NCBI GenBank assembly: GCA_030426385.1
Contig: JAUHYI010000047.1
Coordinates: 1 to 36,459 of the forward strand
Reading direction: 5' to 3'
Origin: Phycisphaerae bacterium
Lineage (GTDB): Bacteria; Planctomycetota; Phycisphaerae; Phycisphaerales; Phycisphaeraceae
Length of the DNA: 36,459 nucleotides
Shown: piece by piece, positions 34,406 through 36,459 of the stretch
Position numbering within the stretch: the stretch's first letter is position 1
Layout: each line of letters opens with the position of its first letter
The notes under the pieces: generated by a model
Database searches by the model: none
What the model was told of the DNA's origin: nothing
What the model saw: only the letters and a program-made list of their open reading frames with translations
Made by a program: the position numbers and the translations under genes

Positions 34406-35275
34406 CTATGATTGACGCAGGTTGTGTTCCGTTCGCCGATAAGACGCTGGGGTAACCCCCATGATCTGACGGAACACGCGTGTGAAATAAAAGCGATCAC
34501 CGAAACCGGTTTGACGGGCTATATCTTCAATGCTCTCATCACCAAGGAGTAATTTTTGTGCTGCCCGTGCGACACGACGTTCACGTATATATTGAGTCGG
34601 TGTTTGGCCAACCTGTTGATGAAAACGACGCACAAAGTGATCACGACTGAGGTAACAAATGCGTGCAAGGCTTGCATTGCGCAAGGGCTCGTCGAGATGT
34701 TGTTCGATATGCTGAAGAACCTGTGCCATGGCCGAGGTACCATACATAAACGGTTGGCACAAGGCTGCATGTTCCGGTGAAAGTTTTTGCTGAGCCTCTG
34801 CAAAAACACAATAGAGCAATGCTTGGATTTGGCAATAGACCGCCAGTGGGTCATCACCACGTTGCCATGGTCGGCAGCGCAGCGGTTTTAACAAAGACTG
34901 GAAACGTCGTGTCGACCCCAGTGCGATGGGTTGTGAAAAAATTTGGCGTAAGATCGCACCAGGTAAGCCAATCAGTTCGAAGTGGATATAGAAATGATCG
35001 AGTTCGCGATCATTGTGGCAATTGAATCGAACCCACGCCGGTACGAGATGCAGCGTATGGGCCGACAAAACATATCGCTTTTGACGGTCAAGTTGCAGCC
35101 AGGCCGAGTCGCGGTTATTGACATAGAGACGCCAGAAATTACTGCAAACATCCTTGGCGTCCCAATGGTGGTCAATCTTGAAATATTCACATTCTAAAGC
35201 ATGAATCCGGAATCCATACGATGAAAGCCATCGACAAGGCTCGCTTGGATTGTCGCAGTCATCTTCAAATCGCAT
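34406..35275 (-). CDS. AraC-family transcriptional regulator
   Basis: The 289-residue regulator has an N-terminal sensory domain (segments such as YVLSAHTLHLVPAWVRFNC and DHFYIHFELIGLPG suggest a cupin-like fold) and two C-terminal helix-turn-helix motifs. The first is LARICYLSRDHFVRRFHQQVG. The second, IARQTGFGDRFYFTRVFRQ followed by GVTPASYRR, is the classical AraC signature. I chose ATG 35275 because a near-consensus sigma-70 promoter ends just 10 bases upstream. Longer in-frame starts (35302, TTG 35353) would lie in or before that promoter. It converges on cusA and is divergent from the unidentified gene at 35382, its most likely target. The ligand is unknown. Confidence 0.9.
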   Translation of the reverse strand: MRFEDDCDNPSEPCRWLSSYGFRIHALECEYFKIDHHWDAKDVCSNFWRLYVNNRDSAWLQLDRQKRYVLSAHTLHLVPAWVRFNCHNDRELDHFYIHFELIGLPGAILRQIFSQPIALGSTRRFQSLLKPLRCRPWQRGDDPLAVYCQIQALLYCVFAEAQQKLSPEHAALCQPFMYGTSAMAQVLQHIEQHLDEPLRNASLARICYLSRDHFVRRFHQQVGQTPTQYIRERRVARAAQKLLLGDESIEDIARQTGFGDRFYFTRVFRQIMGVTPASYRRTEHNLRQS

Positions 35276-35285
35276 AATAAGACAT

Positions 35286-35314
35286 ATTATAGCCGCATTC
35301 ATCCATAGTTGTAA
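35286..35314 (-). promoter_or_regulatory. Sigma-70 promoter of the AraC-type gene
   Basis: On the minus strand TTACAA (35314-35309) and TATAAT (35291-35286) are 17 bases apart, close to consensus. The expected start site near 35278 leaves only about 3 bases before the ATG at 35275, so the mRNA may be essentially leaderless. No Shine-Dalgarno sequence fits in between. Confidence 0.7.
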
Positions 35315-35381
35315 GGGCTCGCGGCGCGTATCATGAGACAGCCCAATGATCAATCAGCATTGACATCAGGAATACGCATTG

Positions 35382-36459
35382 ATGACTTCATTACCGCCTG
35401 CATTTTCTGGAACTAGTCCCAAAGTTCAAGTAGGTCCCACTTCGGGAAAAATACCTGATAGCGTTTGTCGTTTGCGTGATCTGGCTTATGTTGAGCGTGC
35501 GATTCATCGCATGCTGTGCGGGTGGGGCAATCAGTTCTACGCATGGGATGACAAGATTGCAGTATGTCGACATGTGTGGGATCAGGCATGTATCGTGCAA
35601 CGGCTCCGCGATCGTATTGATCAATTCCCGGGCATCAATAGCGACGTGCCGGTCTCCTGTGATTTGGAAGCGATGACCAATGTGATACTCATGGCACCAA
35701 CGTTTGAAGATGTGATTGAAGGTATTTTTCACGTCCTCAATACGACATTGGTTAATGCATATTTGAATTTTATCGAGCATGTTCATTCGATTCACGATGC
35801 GCCCACGCACCAGATCATTCAAGAAATCGTCGCCATCAAAGACCGTCATCGGCGTTGGCGCAGCGCCTACCGGCGGCAACACCCGCATGTGATTGACGAT
35901 ACTTATCTCAAGCGTGTCGAAGCGGCGATTGCATCAGTCAATCACCTAACCCAACCTTTACCTGTGGATGATCAAAACATAGCAAAGCAAGTTGGTGTAA
36001 ATACCGATTTTCGAATGCGAATCGGACGCGTGAATCCTGCATGGATCGCGACCGATGATGAGGACATACTCGCCTGTATGTCGGCTGACTTTTCTGAGCA
36101 CATCACGACTCGGCAGTTGTTCTGGCCTATCGCCTATATGCGCGAACTGGGATTAGCTATGGATCAGTTACGATGGATATATGATTCACCCGAGTTGCCT
36201 TGGGAATTCCATTACGAGGAAAGCCGTCACTTGTGGGATGAGTCTAGGCATGGCGACTCCGGCTACAGTCGCATGAAAGATTTTGGGATTGGCATTGAAG
36301 AAGTCGGTTTCATGCATCGACCTGTATCGCATAATCAATCCATGCCAGCCCAGCAATTACAGGAACCTAAACCCGATGAATGGCTGACACCGATGACACA
36401 TGAAGACTTGTATCACGAAATGTTTTTTATTGGCTTGGTCGCTGAAACCGGGCATTTTC
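35382..36459 (+). CDS. Unidentified protein, possibly ferritin-like, 3' end outside window
   Basis: The frame is open from ATG 35382 to the window end (359 codons visible), with AGGAA at 35368-35372 as ribosome-binding site. I cannot name the family. It is soluble, with no signal peptide, and rich in Trp, His, Glu and Asp. Two regions look like related helical bundles. One is residues ~36-160, with YAWDDKIAVCRHVWDQAC and later FIEHVHSIHDAPTHQIIQEI. The other is ~255-300, with PWEFHYEESRHLWDESRHGD (EESRH and DESRH). The W-D-E-x-R-H pattern resembles ferritin-like diiron proteins such as the DUF455 group. It is divergent from the AraC-type gene (106 bp apart), which probably regulates it. Confidence 0.7.
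   Translation, partial: MTSLPPAFSGTSPKVQVGPTSGKIPDSVCRLRDLAYVERAIHRMLCGWGNQFYAWDDKIAVCRHVWDQACIVQRLRDRIDQFPGINSDVPVSCDLEAMTNVILMAPTFEDVIEGIFHVLNTTLVNAYLNFIEHVHSIHDAPTHQIIQEIVAIKDRHRRWRSAYRRQHPHVIDDTYLKRVEAAIASVNHLTQPLPVDDQNIAKQVGVNTDFRMRIGRVNPAWIATDDEDILACMSADFSEHITTRQLFWPIAYMRELGLAMDQLRWIYDSPELPWEFHYEESRHLWDESRHGDSGYSRMKDFGIGIEEVGFMHRPVSHNQSMPAQQLQEPKPDEWLTPMTHEDLYHEMFFIGLVAETGHF

Noticed and set aside
35391-35888. 165-codon minus-strand frame opposite the right-end gene
   Set aside because: The plus strand is open from 35382 to the window end with a ribosome-binding site and plausible helical protein sequence. The minus frame gives no recognisable motif and lies fully inside it.
1-36459. 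CRISPR arrays, tRNA or rRNA genes, insertion sequences, prophage, toxin-antitoxin or defence genes
   Set aside because: No spaced repeats, cloverleaf sequences, transposase motifs or defence-type domains were recognised on reading both strands. A covariance-model scan would be needed to exclude small RNAs.

Overview
The window looks like chromosomal sequence from a planctomycete-type bacterium, most plausibly Phycisphaerae-like. This rests on gene content and protein architecture (a very long YidC, a multi-PDZ RseP, an Rne/Rng ribonuclease with long disordered arms, a CusA with extra helices), not on a marker gene. No rRNA, tRNA, CRISPR array, phage or insertion sequence was seen. Most of the window is housekeeping genes in short, tight operons.

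Left part (1-11.6 kb). The 3' end of fmt converges on accA. accA is divergent from a tyrA-proC-ubiD operon (tyrosine, proline, and a prenylated-FMN type decarboxylation probably for quinone synthesis). Then, all on the minus strand, come an MFS transporter, smpB, and yidC-mnmE (membrane insertase and tRNA modification GTPase, 6 bp apart). An AraC-family regulator is divergent from yidC.

Middle part (11.6-25.4 kb). A minus-strand operon rne-dxr-rseP joins a RNase E/G with Arg-rich tails, the second MEP-pathway enzyme with a 59-residue low-complexity extension (its start overlaps the rne stop as ATGA), and a site-2 protease with about four PDZ-like segments. ptsI and metK follow. Divergent from metK is a single-gene unit encoding a large coiled-coil protein of unknown function, closed by a textbook intrinsic terminator. 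fumC comes next.

Right part (25.4-34.4 kb). This is a metal-efflux island, probably for copper or silver. An ECF sigma factor and a membrane anti-sigma-like protein (minus strand) stand back to back with a four-gene operon (plus strand): YHS/TRASH-like lipoprotein, CusC/TolC-like lipoprotein, CusB-like adaptor with two heavy-metal-binding motifs, CusA-like RND pump. The 142 bp between the two units carries two outward-facing copies of an ECF-type promoter, GGAACC-N16/17-CGTT. I infer that the sigma factor activates both itself and the efflux operon. The anti-sigma protein lacks a zinc-finger motif but has a Cys-Cys pair and a Met/His/Cys cluster in its outer domain, so it may be the metal sensor. 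This is the best candidate in the window for a little-described system.

Right end (34.4-36.5 kb). A second AraC-family regulator, with a near-consensus promoter that predicts an almost leaderless mRNA, is divergent from an unidentified protein. That protein runs off the window and has duplicated helical segments resembling ferritin-like proteins.

A recurrent oddity is a set of long G-runs on the plus strand (C-runs in the minus-strand genes). They lie just inside accA and dxr and between smpB and the MFS gene, and they encode Pro/Thr/His-rich N-terminal tails where they are translated.
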